From: Pelecanus crispus
Taxonomy: Eukaryota > Chordata > Aves > Pelecaniformes > Pelecanidae
Assembly: GCF_030463565.1 (NCBI RefSeq)
Contig: NC_134660.1
Span: 1,910,001 to 1,974,000 of the forward strand
Direction of reading: 5' to 3'
DNA: 64,000 nucleotides
The notes below the pieces were generated by a model. That model saw nothing but the letters and a program-made list of their open reading frames with translations. It searched no databases and had not been told where the DNA came from. The position numbers were made by a program, and so were the translations under genes. Shown here one piece after another: positions 9,901 through 21,514 of this stretch. Position 1 is the stretch's first letter; the number at the start of each line of letters is the position of its first letter.

Positions 9901-10856
9901 AAAACGGGAGAGATGCTGGCGGTGGGAATTGGGGCGAGGGCAGGGAGTGAGCCAGGAGGAATTCCCAGAGCAGCTGGCACTTCAGGAGGATACATCAGAT
10001 TTACCGTGAAAAAAGTGATTAGAAACTACTACTGGCCCAAGTGACTTATTGCAATTGCGAGGAATCGTTTTATTTACTTTCTTTTCTTGCGAGAAACAAA
10101 TCCCAGAAAATGAGGTGGCCAAAACTATGCCACGATCCCTCCACGCAGAGATCCCTAAAGCAAGGGACAGCGGCCGTGCCCCCGTACGGAGCAGATACCC
10201 CCGGGTAAACCTGGAAACCAACGTGGAGAGGCTGCAATTTCCCACCTTCCCGCTCCTTGCCGGGGCAGGATGGGCCCAGTGCTCCCGCCGGGAGACTCGG
10301 ACCCGCTGGGAGGGACGGAAAAAGCCCTTTGGCTCAGATACAAGGGGTGTTTTCAAGGAAAATAGCGAAATTCTGATTTTTTTTTTTTTTTTTAATAAAT
10401 TTCAAACAGTTTCTAAAAGACCTGCAGGCAGCCCACCGCATCTGGGGGAGCCGCAGGCAGCCCAGCACCAGGCACTGCTTAAAGCCCCTAATATTTTGAT
10501 CAGAGGCCGTTACTCCTGACAGGCACTTAAACTGTCCGGGATGAAAATATTCCTACAAATCACTTGCTGCACTGACTTTTTAAACGTCTCTGGTACATTT
10601 TACAGGCTACAGGAGGGAGCCGGAGAAGCAGACCCAAACCCCACCAGCCCGGCCTGCAGGACAGATGGACGGACGGGCCAGGGCCAGCCCGGAGTTTAAA
10701 AAAAAAAAACCTCCTTCACTTTGGGGTGGTGGGCGGCTTCGTAACCGCTCTCCCTGCTCCAGGACCCACCTTTACGCTGCCAGCAGCCAGGGATTGCTAA
10801 AATGCTCTTAGATGTGCTCAGGGACAGATATTCCCTCTCGTTCACATGGGATAGGC
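6211..10856. other. Intergenic, EPOP side; no gene seen
   Basis: There is no coding exon I can support. The stretch has T and A runs (6374-6390, 6744-6762, 6930-6957), degenerate TATTTGTATG-type repeats at about 8785-8905 and a short TA run at about 8357-8368. The DNA around 8.6-9.6 kb is GC-rich. An AATAAA on plus at about 9651 sits in an A-rich stretch with no gene before it. Confidence 0.6.
8785..8905. repeat. Degenerate TATTTGTATG-type tandem repeat
   Basis: Imperfect repeats of 8-12 bp with the recurring words TATTTGTAT, TATTTATATATTTG and GTATGTTTG. This is simple-sequence DNA with no coding sense. Confidence 0.6.
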
Positions 10857-10947
10857 TTATTTTTCAGGATTTCCCTCTTATTTTTCAGGATTTCCCTCTT
10901 ATTTTTCAGGATTTCCCTCTTATTTTTCAGGATTTCCCTCTTATTTC
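10857..10947. repeat. 21-bp minisatellite, four copies plus a partial one
   Basis: Four essentially identical 21-bp units start at 10857, 10878, 10899 and 10920, followed by a partial unit from 10941. Each unit holds TTATTTTTCAG followed by GATTTCCCTC, so on plus it looks like a pyrimidine tract plus a 3' splice acceptor. The near identity of the units points to recent expansion. Confidence 0.95.
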
Positions 10948-13900
10948 TTCTCCCTGAGCAGTTTGTGAATAATATTCAATGACAGCACCGAAAAACATCT
11001 CTCCATTCTCAATCTAAACTTCGAGCACGTTGCATCACTAATGAACAATACTTTAATAAATCCTACCATTCCCAAAATAATATTTGAATTCATCTATTTA
11101 TTAATTTTCGTATTTAGAAGAGGAAGCCAGTGGCTGAGAGGAACAGCAGAGCGTGCAGCCGTGCAGGGCGGTGTATCTGCATGCACCGGGTGGGGATAAT
11201 TTGCAGCAAATCTCTGCTGGGATGCAAGGGCCGGTATTAGTAGATGTTTGGTTCTTTTTGCACTTTTTTCTTTAGGTACTATCCCGGTGCAAACAAAAGC
11301 AGTATTTAGTGACAATTTATAAAGATGCAAATCCCGCTCCCCTCTCTTTTGTTTCAAAATACAAAGACAGAAAAGTGGGGTTAGTTTGAAAATAGGCTCG
11401 GCTTGAGGGGCTGCAGGCTGGGGCCATCCCCGCTGCTGCCGTTGTTCCCTTTTCCTCCCCGTAAAACAACACGGGGTTTGGGGGAAAAAACCCACACAAC
11501 TCCCCCCAAAAAAACAAAGAGCAAAAAACCATCGAAAGCGTGCAATCTGATGAAAACTGCAGGGTTTGAACTGCGGGAGAGGCCTAGGAAGAGCAATAGG
11601 TTGCATCAGACCAAATGGTGCCGCTCAGACCGCGTTGAAAAGGTTTGGAGCCTGGCTTGGAGTAAAGCCGAGAGATTTAAGGCAAAGCCGGGGCAGGTCC
11701 CGGGGAGCAGATCCCGAAAGGATGGAGAAGCGCCTCGTTATTTTTTAATCAGCTGAGCTGTGTTTGCTCCGGAGCTCCTTCGCGCAGTTTTACCGGCGTG
11801 GGAGGAGGCTCCCCGTTCCGGGAATTAGAAACGCGCCCATCCTTCCACCGGCTTCAAACATCCCAAGGTCGCTTGTTCAAACTTTCTGTTTTATTTCTGT
11901 CTTTCTTAATAAACAGCCTTTCACCATCCTCTAACAAAGAAACCACATTTTCTAGTGAGCAGCTGAAGGAAATTATACAGTAATAAACACTGCCGATTGG
12001 AAAAAAAAATATGTTTGTTTGTTTTCCTAAGCAAATACAGCTAAATACTTCCAAGAGGGTTTCTTCTCCTGGAGAAATCCTTGCGAAGAGGCTTGGAGGA
12101 GGGTCCTGGTAAAGCCGGCAGCTTCGAGGGATGCGATGGGAGGCTGGAAGGGGAGAACCTCCATTTTCCTGCTGTCTTCAACGAGCCTATTATTTCCCCA
12201 ATTATTTAAAATAATATTTCTGTGGCCATTGAGAGAAGTGTATGTGTTTAAAACAAACAAACAAAAAAACCCAAACCCCCAAAACAACAGACTTCTAAGG
12301 AAGAGGAAGAATGAGTTTGTAGATGGAAGATTTCAGATTTCATGCCTCGATCTTAAAGCCAGCAGAGATTTTGCATTATTTTTCTGTCGCCTTTTGATGT
12401 TTCCATATTACATTGTGATTTGGTTGTTTTCCCTCTTCTCGCTTAATCCAGGCTCTTACTCCTTCTATATGGGAACAACTACTAATAAAAACATTTGCAG
12501 GTTAGTAAATTATAAGCCCAGAACATTTCCCCCTTAACAAATTTCATCTGAAGAAATCTTAAATTCTGGGGTTTTTTTCCCCTTTAAATCTAGCCCGGCT
12601 AAACCAGGGAAAGTCTCTTATTATGTCTAACCCATTGATTTACTACTAACACGGGATTTTGTTCGCTAGTTCAGTTTAGAATTAAAAGAATGCTGGAAAA
12701 TATTTTTGTTGCTAAGATAAGCTTAACCCAAAACTCTTCCTTGCCATTTAATAAGTGCCGGTTTCAGGAGAAATTAAAGGCGATGCAAGAAAGCCACAAT
12801 CTTTCAGTCTTTTTATAGGACAGGGAATGGTCTTGGATATCGCCTCTTCCCTCAAAGAGCATTTTATATTCTTTGGGAAACATTTATCAATTCTTATTTA
12901 AATTGCACTCATACCTACAATGCTTTATTCCTTAACTTTTAAGTGTTAGATTTAAAACAATTATGACTTAAAATTCCTCCGCGGCAGACAAATAACCCTC
13001 GGAGCATTTTTAAACTGTGTAAAGTTTCGTGTTGTCAAACTTTAAAAGGAAAAAAAACCTTTTTTTTTTTTTTTTTTTTACCTTTTACAAAGTATTTCTC
13101 CTGCCTGTTATTGATTGACAAGTTTATTATTATTATGAATGGATTCTCCCATTTCCCAGTCCTCTTCAAGGCCTGATGTGGATTGAGAGCCTGACCAGTT
13201 GCTTATTGACCCATGATGGCTATACAATGACCCTGCTGCCCCCAGCCTGACCCTGGGACCCCCGAAGGACCCAGCCCCACAGAACAGGGCTCAGATATGC
13301 AAAGTTGGAGCTTTATGGGGTTTGGGGAGGGGAGGAGGGGGGGACGTTGCAAAGTGGGCGAGGGTTTCATTAACAAAAATGTGTTTATTGTAAATAAAAA
13401 AGGCACAGGGGCGGTTTAAAGGAACACGTCCTAAAGGATCGCGGCTACTTTCCGGATGGGGAACGCTGGAAGCGCTGGAGCCCGTTTTATCCCAACGCAC
13501 GCCTAACCGGCGACAATAAAGCAGAAAGGCTGACACTCGCTCTGCTGAGTTTCCCAGCCGCCCGGGTGATGTTCAGTAAGTATTGCTCGATTTCAAAAAG
13601 TTACCGAGTCTGCTCAGGTTTGAACCGGCAGCCTCCCTTGGGAGGGAAATAGAGAAACCCCGCGGGAAGGCCCACTCGCACCTCCGCTCTTTTCCCTTCC
13701 CTCCCTGGGAGCATCCCTGCGCGCGGGCGGCTGCGTGCTGCCCAAGTGGGAAGCCGTGCCCTCGTTTTGTGCCGCGGTCCGGCGCTCGCACAATGAGAGG
13801 AAGCGAGGCCTTTAAAAATGTAATCAGCAGGGATGAATGAACTAAAAAAGGTTAGAGTGGATATCAGCATTAATATTCACCCTTTGTCTTTTTACCCGCT

Positions 13901-15170
13901 AAGTGAGGAAATGAAGGGGAAAGACATCTCCTCCTACCCCTGAAGTGCAGCTCCGCTGCTTCGTTACTGTACAGGGTCCGTGGGCGAGCTAATAATTATT
14001 TGTGAGAGGTGAGAGGTGGTACGTGGCCCAGAAAGCGCCTGTTTTGTGAAACAGCATTTCGCTCCGTTTCAGAAAGTAAGGGGATCTGCTCTCCACCCTC
14101 GCTCCCTCATTTAATGGAGATACAGTTGTTTAAATAATTTCCCTCTTCCCAAAACAAATGCAGGAGAATGAGAGCTCATTTTTTATCCTAATTGATGGAT
14201 CACTGAAGACAAGCCTTTGAAGAAAACGGCTGTCAACAGTGGGAGATACCCGGAGCATCTGGGTTAGATAGGTATAAAGCAAAGAGCAACCTGCATTCTT
14301 TGCAAGGCTGGATGCTCTCAGATTATAAACCACGGCGATTGCTTTTGATTTCACCATAAAAAACAACAGCAGCAGCAGCAGCAAGTTGTTCTGACACTCT
14401 CAAAACATCTGGATTGTAAAGTTTGCTGGTTTCTGGCAACAGCAACAATAATAAATAAAATCTCTCGCCGTACGGGCAGATCCCCATGGTTTCGCCAGGG
14501 GTTTGGCTCGACCCGGCCAAGACGTTTGTTCCGCTGCACGACAGAAAACGTACATTTGCGTGCACATCCCCAACACCTCCCCGGCAGCGGATGCAGGGGG
14601 TAACACACCAGAGCTCTGCGGGTCCAAAGAGAAAAAGCTCTTGCAATTTCTAATTGCGGTGCCCGTGCACCTAAAGGCAAGAAATAGCAGATCTGGGGGC
14701 TCTTCTCTGCGTGTGTTTTTAAATTGCCTGGATTTTGTTTGAAATCCTGCGTTAGGGGAGAGATTTGCACAAAACCTGGGGTGCAGGGGTACAGAGTCGT
14801 GTCAAACGCTCGTGGGGCACAAGGAGCCCTGGACCAAAGTGTGTCCTTGCATGTCCTGGTGCGTGGCACGAACAGGTCTGTGCACACATGGACACACGGA
14901 CACGCGGACACGCGGACAGAGGTGTGGGGTCTCCATGCCAGCACGACCTGGGCATGAGCTGCTCTACCGGCTGTTGAACTGGGTTAAACCCTGGAATTTG
15001 GGATGAAAAAAGTTACTGAAGGGTTGAGGATTGTTCTCGAGTACTTTCCGCATGTTACCCCGTGGGTAGGGGAGGAGGTTGCATCTGTTTGTCTTTATTT
15101 GATTTTATTATTATTTTTTTAACACCGTGGTATCTCCCAGCTGCCAAATGGTTCTCGGTTTCAGAGGCAC
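10948..15170. other. AT-rich single-copy intergenic DNA; no gene seen
   Basis: There are no coding exons and no recognisable transposons here. Base composition is much more AT-rich than on either side, with many homeodomain-type TAAT cores, and TTATTGATTGACAAG at about 13109-13123 resembles a PBX/HOX composite site. An A/T run lies at 13050-13080. This is a reasonable place for conserved enhancers, but that is inference. Confidence 0.5.
14364..14384. repeat. (CAG)n microsatellite
   Basis: About six CAG/AGC units lie in non-coding AT-rich DNA. It is probably length-polymorphic and is not in any exon I can support. Confidence 0.85.
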
Positions 15171-15479
15171 TGAGACCTAAAGGGAGAGGAAGGCACTGAG
15201 CTGGGAAACAATAAAATAGAAAATATTTGCGTTTCGCTCCAAAGTGGACATTTCAGCTTCAGCTCCACTTTCTAGGAATCGCCTGGCTCCGTGGAGGGGG
15301 GACAGGAGAGCTTGTGGCTGTCCCCGATGTCCCCCCCCGGCAGCCCCTGCAGCCTCCTTTGCTGGGGGTGGCGGGGGGGTCTCTCGTCCCCAAACAGGGA
15401 TGGGACAGGGCGATGCCTTTGGGGAGCGGCTTCGGGGCCACTCGCGAGGTGACATCTAAAAATCGAGGTCCCCGAAGGA

Positions 15480-15735
15480 GCGGACACCGGGGCGGGGCGG
15501 GGGGGGACACCGAGGACAGGGACGGGAGGGAAACCGGACACCGGGGCGAGGGGGACACCGAGCACCGGGACAGGGGGAACACCGGGGCGAGGGGGACACC
15601 GAGCACCGGGACAGGGGGAACACCGAGCCCCGGGACGTGGGGGGGGAAACACTGGGGCGAGGTGGGACACCGGGCACAGGGACGGGGGGGGACACCGGGC
15701 ACAGGGACGGGGGGGACACCGGGCACCGGGGGCAG
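15480..15735. repeat. GC-rich minisatellite of GACACCG/GGGACAGGG units
   Basis: Repeats of about 41 bp (for example starting near 15554 and 15595), each made of related half-units such as GACACCGAGCACCGGGACAG and GGGGGAACACCGGGGCGAG. They degenerate towards both ends. The plus strand carries frequent runs of three or more G. Confidence 0.85.
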
Positions 15736-16179
15736 GCGGCGGCACCGGCTCCGCGCCGGCGGTGCCCGGCCGGGGTGGGCGACGATCGCTACCGAGGGCT
15801 GGGGGCAGCGCCGGGGTCGGTGGGAGCCGCGGCGGGGCGGGGAGCGGGAGGGGGGGAGCCGCGGCGGGGCGGGGGGGGTGCCCGGCCCCAGCCCGGGGTG
15901 CCCGGCGGGCGGGGGGCTGCTGTAGCCGGGGCGTCCCGGGATCCAGCTCTGCCCCGGCTGTTCCGCCTCTTCCACCGAATTTTCCCTCTGGTGCTCGTCG
16001 GCGGGGACCCCTAAACACACGAGCGGGGGTCTCGCCCCGGGCAGGAGGGTGCCGGCCGCGGGGCGCTGGGTGCCGCTGCCGCCCCTGCCCTCCCCGCTGC
16101 CGCAGCTGGGCAGGGAAATGCTCCCGCTCCCCTTCCCCTTCATCCCAGCGCCCCTCTGCCCCCCCCCGCCCCGGGCAGC
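15736..16179. other. CpG-rich intergenic DNA; no gene seen
   Basis: Very GC- and CpG-rich sequence between two minisatellites. Several frames are open on both strands only because stop codons are rare at this composition. It might be a CpG island, but there is no gene evidence. Confidence 0.5.
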
Positions 16180-16566
16180 CCCTTTCCCAGCCCCTTCCCA
16201 GTCCCTTCCCTTCCCCAGCCCCTTCCCAAGCCCCTTCCCAAGCCCCTTCCCAGTCCCTTCCCCAGCCCCTTCCCAAGCCCCTTCCCAGTCCCTTCCCTTC
16301 CCCAGCCCCTTCCCAGCCCCTTCCCAGTCCCTTCCCTTCCCCAGCCCCTTCCCAAGCCCCTTCCCAGTCCCTTCCCTTCCCTAGCCCCTTCCCAGCCCCT
16401 TCCCAGTCCCTTCCCTTCCCCAGCCCCTTCCCAAGCCCCCTCCCAGTCCCTTCCCTTCCCCAGCCCCTTCCCAAGCCCCCTCCCAGTCCCTTCCCTTCCC
16501 TAGCCCCTTCCCAGCCCCTTCCCAAGCCCCTTCCCAGCCCCTTCCCTTCCCCAGCCCCTTCCCCCG
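16180..16566. repeat. CCCTTCCCAG minisatellite (about 390 bp)
   Basis: An array of 10-11-nt modules of the types CCCTTCCCAGC, CCCTTCCCAAG and CCCTTCCCTT, grouped into higher-order units of about 28-50 bp. The complementary strand is a nearly unbroken series of G runs of three or four spaced by two or three bases, so it can form many G-quadruplexes. The open frames across it (GKGLGRG on minus, PSPFPSPAP on plus) are by-products of the repeat. Confidence 0.95.
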
Positions 16567-16956
16567 CCAGCACCTCTCGGCACCGGCACCCGAGCTCAGC
16601 CCGCCGGTAGCTTTCCCCTTCGCCTCCGGCGATGCACTTAAAAAAAACCCCAAAATAAAACAAATCAGAGGAGCCTCTCGGCTGCCCCTTCCCCCGGGAG
16701 GGTCTGTGCCCGCGGCTCCCGGGCACCCCCTTGCACCCCGCTTCCCGGGGGATCTGGGCTGGAAGGACCCGTTCCCCAGGGAGCCTCAGCCCAAGCCGCT
16801 CCCTGAGGAAGAGCGAGGTCCCAGCGCGGTTTTTTTCTCTGCTAAACCCGGACACTCCCGGGAGGGGGAAATTTTGGCTGGCGGGGTGGGGCAGGGGAGA
16901 GCGGGGGCTGGGTCGGACAGACGGGGGACCCGAGCAGAGGATGGACGGACGGTCGG

Positions 16957-17014
16957 GTGGATGGATGGATGGATGGATGGATGGATGGATGGATGGATGG
17001 ATGGATGGATGGAT
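16957..17014. repeat. (GGAT)n tetranucleotide microsatellite
   Basis: About fourteen perfect GGAT units bounded by GGTCGG on the left and TGACGGG on the right. It is probably highly polymorphic. Confidence 0.97.
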
Positions 17015-19190
17015 TGACGGGAGAAATAGCGGAGGAATAGTCCAGTCTCTGGCCGTCATTCCCGTTTCTGAAAGGTTTCGCCCCCGGGAAGAGCCGGCAC
17101 CCCCCGGAGAGCGGAGCCCAGCCCTGGGCGCCCACCTCCCCGCCCTCCCGGCCAGATCCTGCCCGGGGCTGCGCCCCGTCCCCGCCCGGAGGATGCGGGT
17201 TTGGGGGGGTCGGGGCTGGCCCGGCCCCGGGCTCGGCCCCCCGGGACAGCCGGGCTGGGGGGGCTCGGCCCGGCGGGGAAAGGCGCAATGCGGGCGCCCT
17301 CCGGAGGTCTCCCACCGCCAGCCTGGCCGCAGGGCACGCGTTTGGGGGAAAAAAGGGCATTTTTAGGCTTCGCCCAGTAGAGGTCCCCGGCTGCCTTCCC
17401 ACCGGCAGCCGCCGGCTCCCCGGGTCGGCCCGGCCCGGTGCCGCTGCCTGCACCCCCCCGGCAGCGCCGTGATCCCCCCCCACGACCCCCGGGGCATCTC
17501 CTCAGCCCCCCCCGGGCCCCCAGCGTCACGTCCCGGCCGCCCCAGGCCCTTGGGACCCCGTGGGGCTGGTACAGCCCCGACCCCCCCCGGGGGGGTCCTT
17601 CTCCTCCGCGGGCTCCAGCGGCAAAGCTGCCGGTTTGCCCGGCAGAAACAGAAACTCCTCGCACGGGAGGGAGCAGCAGCGGCTGGAAAATCCCCTTTCC
17701 CGGCACTCCGCATGCGGAGATGTGCTACCGTGTCCTGCATGCCAGCGCTCACAGCCAGCAGCCTGCCTTCACGCAGGACGGTGGGAGATTATTTGCCTGA
17801 AGTAGGCAGCAAAATTCAGGGCAGGGACCTGGAAATCCCCCCGCTGGGTTGGGTAGTTGTGGTTAAAGCCATGCAGGGGAAAAACGTGCCCGCCCCGATA
17901 TGACAATTCCCCCACGGAAAGGCACCTGTAGGGAAAAGCATCACCAAAACCTACCACGTCAGAGCCGACACTTCGAACATCACATTAGCCCAACTCTTTC
18001 TGCCTCCCTAAGTGGCACAGTTCCGTAAACCGAGTGTCATTTTCAGTTTCAGGTCTCCTCACTATTTTTGTAATCCCACTGTCAACGAGCCAAAACAGAA
18101 TGAATGAAAGAAAGAGAACAGAGTGGGCTTGCCTATATTAGGAAATTACGCTAAATATACTGCTGTGTTTGTGCAAACCTCTCGTGTACACCCATTACTA
18201 CTTTATATTGTGCTTCTGATAGATTATTTTCTTTTAGCAAATAACCAGATTGAAATACATTAATGTAAGCCTTAATTAAAGCTGGACTTAGTGCACCTGA
18301 ATAGGTCTTGCACCTGTGAAATTCCGCAGTGTATCCCAGCCAGCACACCACCCTCCATCTACAGGCTTGCTCCAAAGCACCCTGGGATGGCCTTCCCCTC
18401 AGAAAGCTTTTGCAGCGATTTTTGACACTTTTAGAAATGATTTCCATTGCTGGGTTTCTCCAGTTGAGTGCAAAAATACTTGAGCATCGAGATAGATAGG
18501 TATGAATCACAGCTAAACTGATTTATTCCAAATATTACTCATGAATTATGCTGCAACCATCAGCCTAATTTTGATCCCTTAGCTCTCACTGGGAAGCATC
18601 GCACAGAAGTGGTGCCGGTGACTTTACACACTATTTTGGGGGTTAGCCTCAAGGATGTCAGAATTTGGCCATCTTTTATTTTCCAAGGGACGAGCTATGA
18701 CTCACCAGTGACTAAGTAACAGGTTACAGCCTCACAATTTCTGATGAGTAATAGGGTGTGCAAGAAGATCTAACCCATTAAGTCACTAAATAGACACATG
18801 ATTAAAAGGACGATCCTAACAGCAAGGCAGATTGGCAGAGTCCATGATAAATCACTGAAATTATCAGTAAAGGAAACAGTTGCTTCCTCTGACAAATAAT
18901 TAGGACATTTATAGTAAACAGGCATCTCAGAACGGTCCATGCAAATCTCCCAAGAGCAGTGACGAAGGGCTAAAGGTTTGATTATGTTTTCTTTTCCGTC
19001 CTTGCAGCTCTTACCAAGAACCAGAGCTACTCGCCAGTTGACAAACGCGTGAAGTGCAGCCTGCAGCTGCCTCGGCCCCCAGGGGCCTGCAGCCACCCCC
19101 TCCCACACCAGGCACCCACTGTCTCCAGCCCCACCGGCCCTGGGGGGCTACTAGGGCAGGGGGGGTCAAAGGGCGTTGTAGGTTTTGTAG
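17015..19190. other. Intergenic; GC-rich left half, AT-richer right half; no gene seen
   Basis: 17015-17720 is CpG-rich with C and G runs. From about 17.9 kb composition drops to ordinary single-copy DNA. I recognise no exon. A frame of 119 codons on the minus strand (18151-18510) matches no family I know. Confidence 0.5.
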
Positions 19191-19204
19191 TTTTGAGTCT
19201 GGAG

Positions 19205-19941
19205 AGATCATAGTATCATACAGTGGTTTGGGTGGCAAGGGACCTCTAAAGGTCACCGAGCCCAAGCCCCCGCCATGGGCAGGGACATCTCCGACCCGAG
19301 CAGGCTGCTCCGAGCCCCGTCACCCTGACCTGGAACGTGTCCAGGGACGGGGATCCCCCACCTCTCCGGGCAACCCGTGCCAGCGGTTCAGCACCCTCAG
19401 CAGAAAACATTCCTTATACCCAGTCTGAAGCTCCCCGCTTTTAGCTTAAAACCGTGACCCCTTGTCCTATCGCTGCAGGCCCTGCTAAAAAGTCCGTCCC
19501 CACCTCCCTTATAACCCCCTTCACGTATTGAAAGGCCGCAATAAGGTCTCCCCACAGCCGCCTTTTCTCCAGGCTGAATAACCCCGACTCTTTCTCCATA
19601 GCAGAAGTGCTCCAGCCCTCTGATCATTTTTGTGGCCTCCTCTGGACCTGCTCCAACAGGTCCATCTCTGTCCCACGCTGGGGACGCCAGAGCTGGACGC
19701 AGTGCCCCAGGTGGGGTCTCAGCAGAGCGGAGCAGAGGGGCAGAACCCCCTCCCTCGACTTGCTGGCCACGCTGCAGGGGATGCAGCCCAAGGAGACGGT
19801 TGGCTTCCTGGGATGTGAGCGCACATTGCCGGCTCACTTCCAGCTTTTTTGAGTATGGAGAGATCATGGAACCACAGAATGGTTTGGGTGAGAAGGTACC
19901 ACCGGTACCCCCAAGTCCTTCTCCGCAGGGCTGCTCTCAAT
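19205..19941 (-). mobile_element. CR1 LINE, 3' fragment, with a rearranged internal junction
   Basis: From 19205 the plus strand has the reverse complement of a CR1 3' end (ATCATAGTATCATACAGTGG, then GGTTTGGGTGGCAAGGGACC). It continues through typical CR1 3' body words such as GATCATTTTTGTGGCCTCCT and GCACATTGCCGGCTC. At 19847 the expected body sequence is interrupted by about 50 bp resembling a CR1 3' terminus, and the body resumes near 19898 (GGTACCCCCAAGTCCTTCTC). The coding remnant on minus is frame-shifted, so this copy is inactive. CR1 is the dominant LINE of birds and spreads by target-primed reverse transcription. Confidence 0.93.
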
Positions 19942-19963
19942 GGGTAGGTGATGGGTAGATGTG

Positions 19964-20024
19964 GATGCAGGGCAGGATGCAGGGTGGGATGCAGGGTGGG
20001 ATGCAGGGATGGATGCAGGGACAG
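19964..20024. repeat. GGATGCAGGGT minisatellite
   Basis: About five units of 11-12 bp (GGATGCAGGGT or GGATGCAGGGA) directly beside the CR1 fragment. The minus-strand frame reads CIPPCIPP repeats but is not a gene. Confidence 0.9.
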
Positions 20025-21488
20025 CCATACTCCAGGGAGCTGCATTGCCTCTGCCATCCCAGTCCCGGCCTGGGGCTGCTCTCAGCCCCCCCTGTGGCCC
20101 CCGCTTCCTTCCCGGCCCTGGGGAGCGTGGCAGGGGCAGGATGTCGTTGCCTGAACCTCAGCGCTGCAGCTCGCAACCAAAAAAGCCACCGATCGTTTCC
20201 TGTCAATATTCACGGGGCTTTCTCAGCCCCGGCTGTTCCCAGCCCCACAGACCTGGGTATGGTCTGGCTTGGCTCCCCGGAGCCTGGCACCGGACAGCGG
20301 GCAGCTCTGCCACCAAGCCCTGGCACCCGCACCGGGGGTCCTGGCAGCCCCTCCGGGCCTGCAGCACCCAGCACAACCCCTGGGCTGCCAGTAAAGATTT
20401 TTTTGCAGAAATCTTAGGGAGTGGGGGGGGATTTGGGTGAGAGCTGACACAGCTCCCCAGCCCTGGGTGCTCTACGGTGAAAGGCGTGCAGCAGCAGCAG
20501 AGCTTGCGCAGCTCCGGGCACGACTTTTTCTGCAGAGCTCTGTAATGGATTCTTTTGCATGCTGCAAACCAGCTTGAGAAGTCATTATATGCGTATATAT
20601 AAAAGTATATATATATAGGTAATTTGGGAGGGAGCGGGGGAGAAAGCCTGACCCTGTGCAGCACCCTGGACCGTTGTCAGCTTGGCAGTGGGGCGGTGAG
20701 GGACGGTGGCCTTTACCCACCGGCTGCCCCACACCTTGCCGTGCCGTGGGGCCTGCGCAGCTCGGGATGATTTCCGCCCTGGGAGGATAGCTTCGGCCTG
20801 GAACGACGACTTGGTTTTGTGCAGTCGCTGCAGAGCTGTTACCTTCAGGCTTTTACCTCAGGCTTCCTGTCTTAAAGGCAGTTTCCGATAGCGTAGCCAA
20901 GAACTGAACATACAATTGCAAGCTAAGCTGATGCAATGCTCTAAACCAACGCGAGGACGTCAGAACAGAGCGGTTAATTAAACTGGTTTGTACACCAATT
21001 AAATGAGAGCAACTGGTGGGCACAGGCAAAGCTTCAATTACTGCCAAGTATTTTTTAAAGGCGCTAAAAACGCAGGAATGTGAGGAAAAAGTCCCAAGGC
21101 ACAAAGGGAAACAGGTGCCTAAGTCCCATTAAAAAAAGATCTGTTTGTGATTATTAATCCCCTCTTTCACATCAGGACCTAGGCTGAAGACTCAGGGCCT
21201 GAATCTGTGAAGTACCTAACACTCTGCCATGCCAAAGCACCTCGGGAGAGCTAAAACGCTCTCAAAAGCCTTGGTCCCGCTCCGCGTGCATCAGCAGAGG
21301 TTTGGGCGCATCGGGAGATGGGAGCGGCTCCAAATTTTTTTGGTTTTAAAGCCAGGGCATCTGTTTAGCTTCCTAAGAATGAACTTGAAAGCCTAAGTAC
21401 AGGCTCCTTAAAAATACTCTTGGTTTCGGGATGCAGACCACATCACTTATTTCTCTGGTAATTGTTGTGTACTTTTGCTACCTAATGT

Positions 21489-21514
21489 AAATAATAATAA
21501 TAATAATAAAAATA
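21489..21514. repeat. (AAT)n microsatellite
   Basis: About eight AAT-type units, slightly interrupted, in intergenic DNA. Confidence 0.8.

Noticed and set aside
15272-17059. 595-codon minus-strand frame with GKGLGRGWE repeats
   Set aside because: It runs through three tandem-repeat arrays and a GGAT microsatellite. The apparent protein is produced by the repeats.
18151-18510. 119-codon minus-strand frame with non-repetitive composition
   Set aside because: Looked more protein-like than most, but I recognise no motif and see no splice or promoter context; probably chance.
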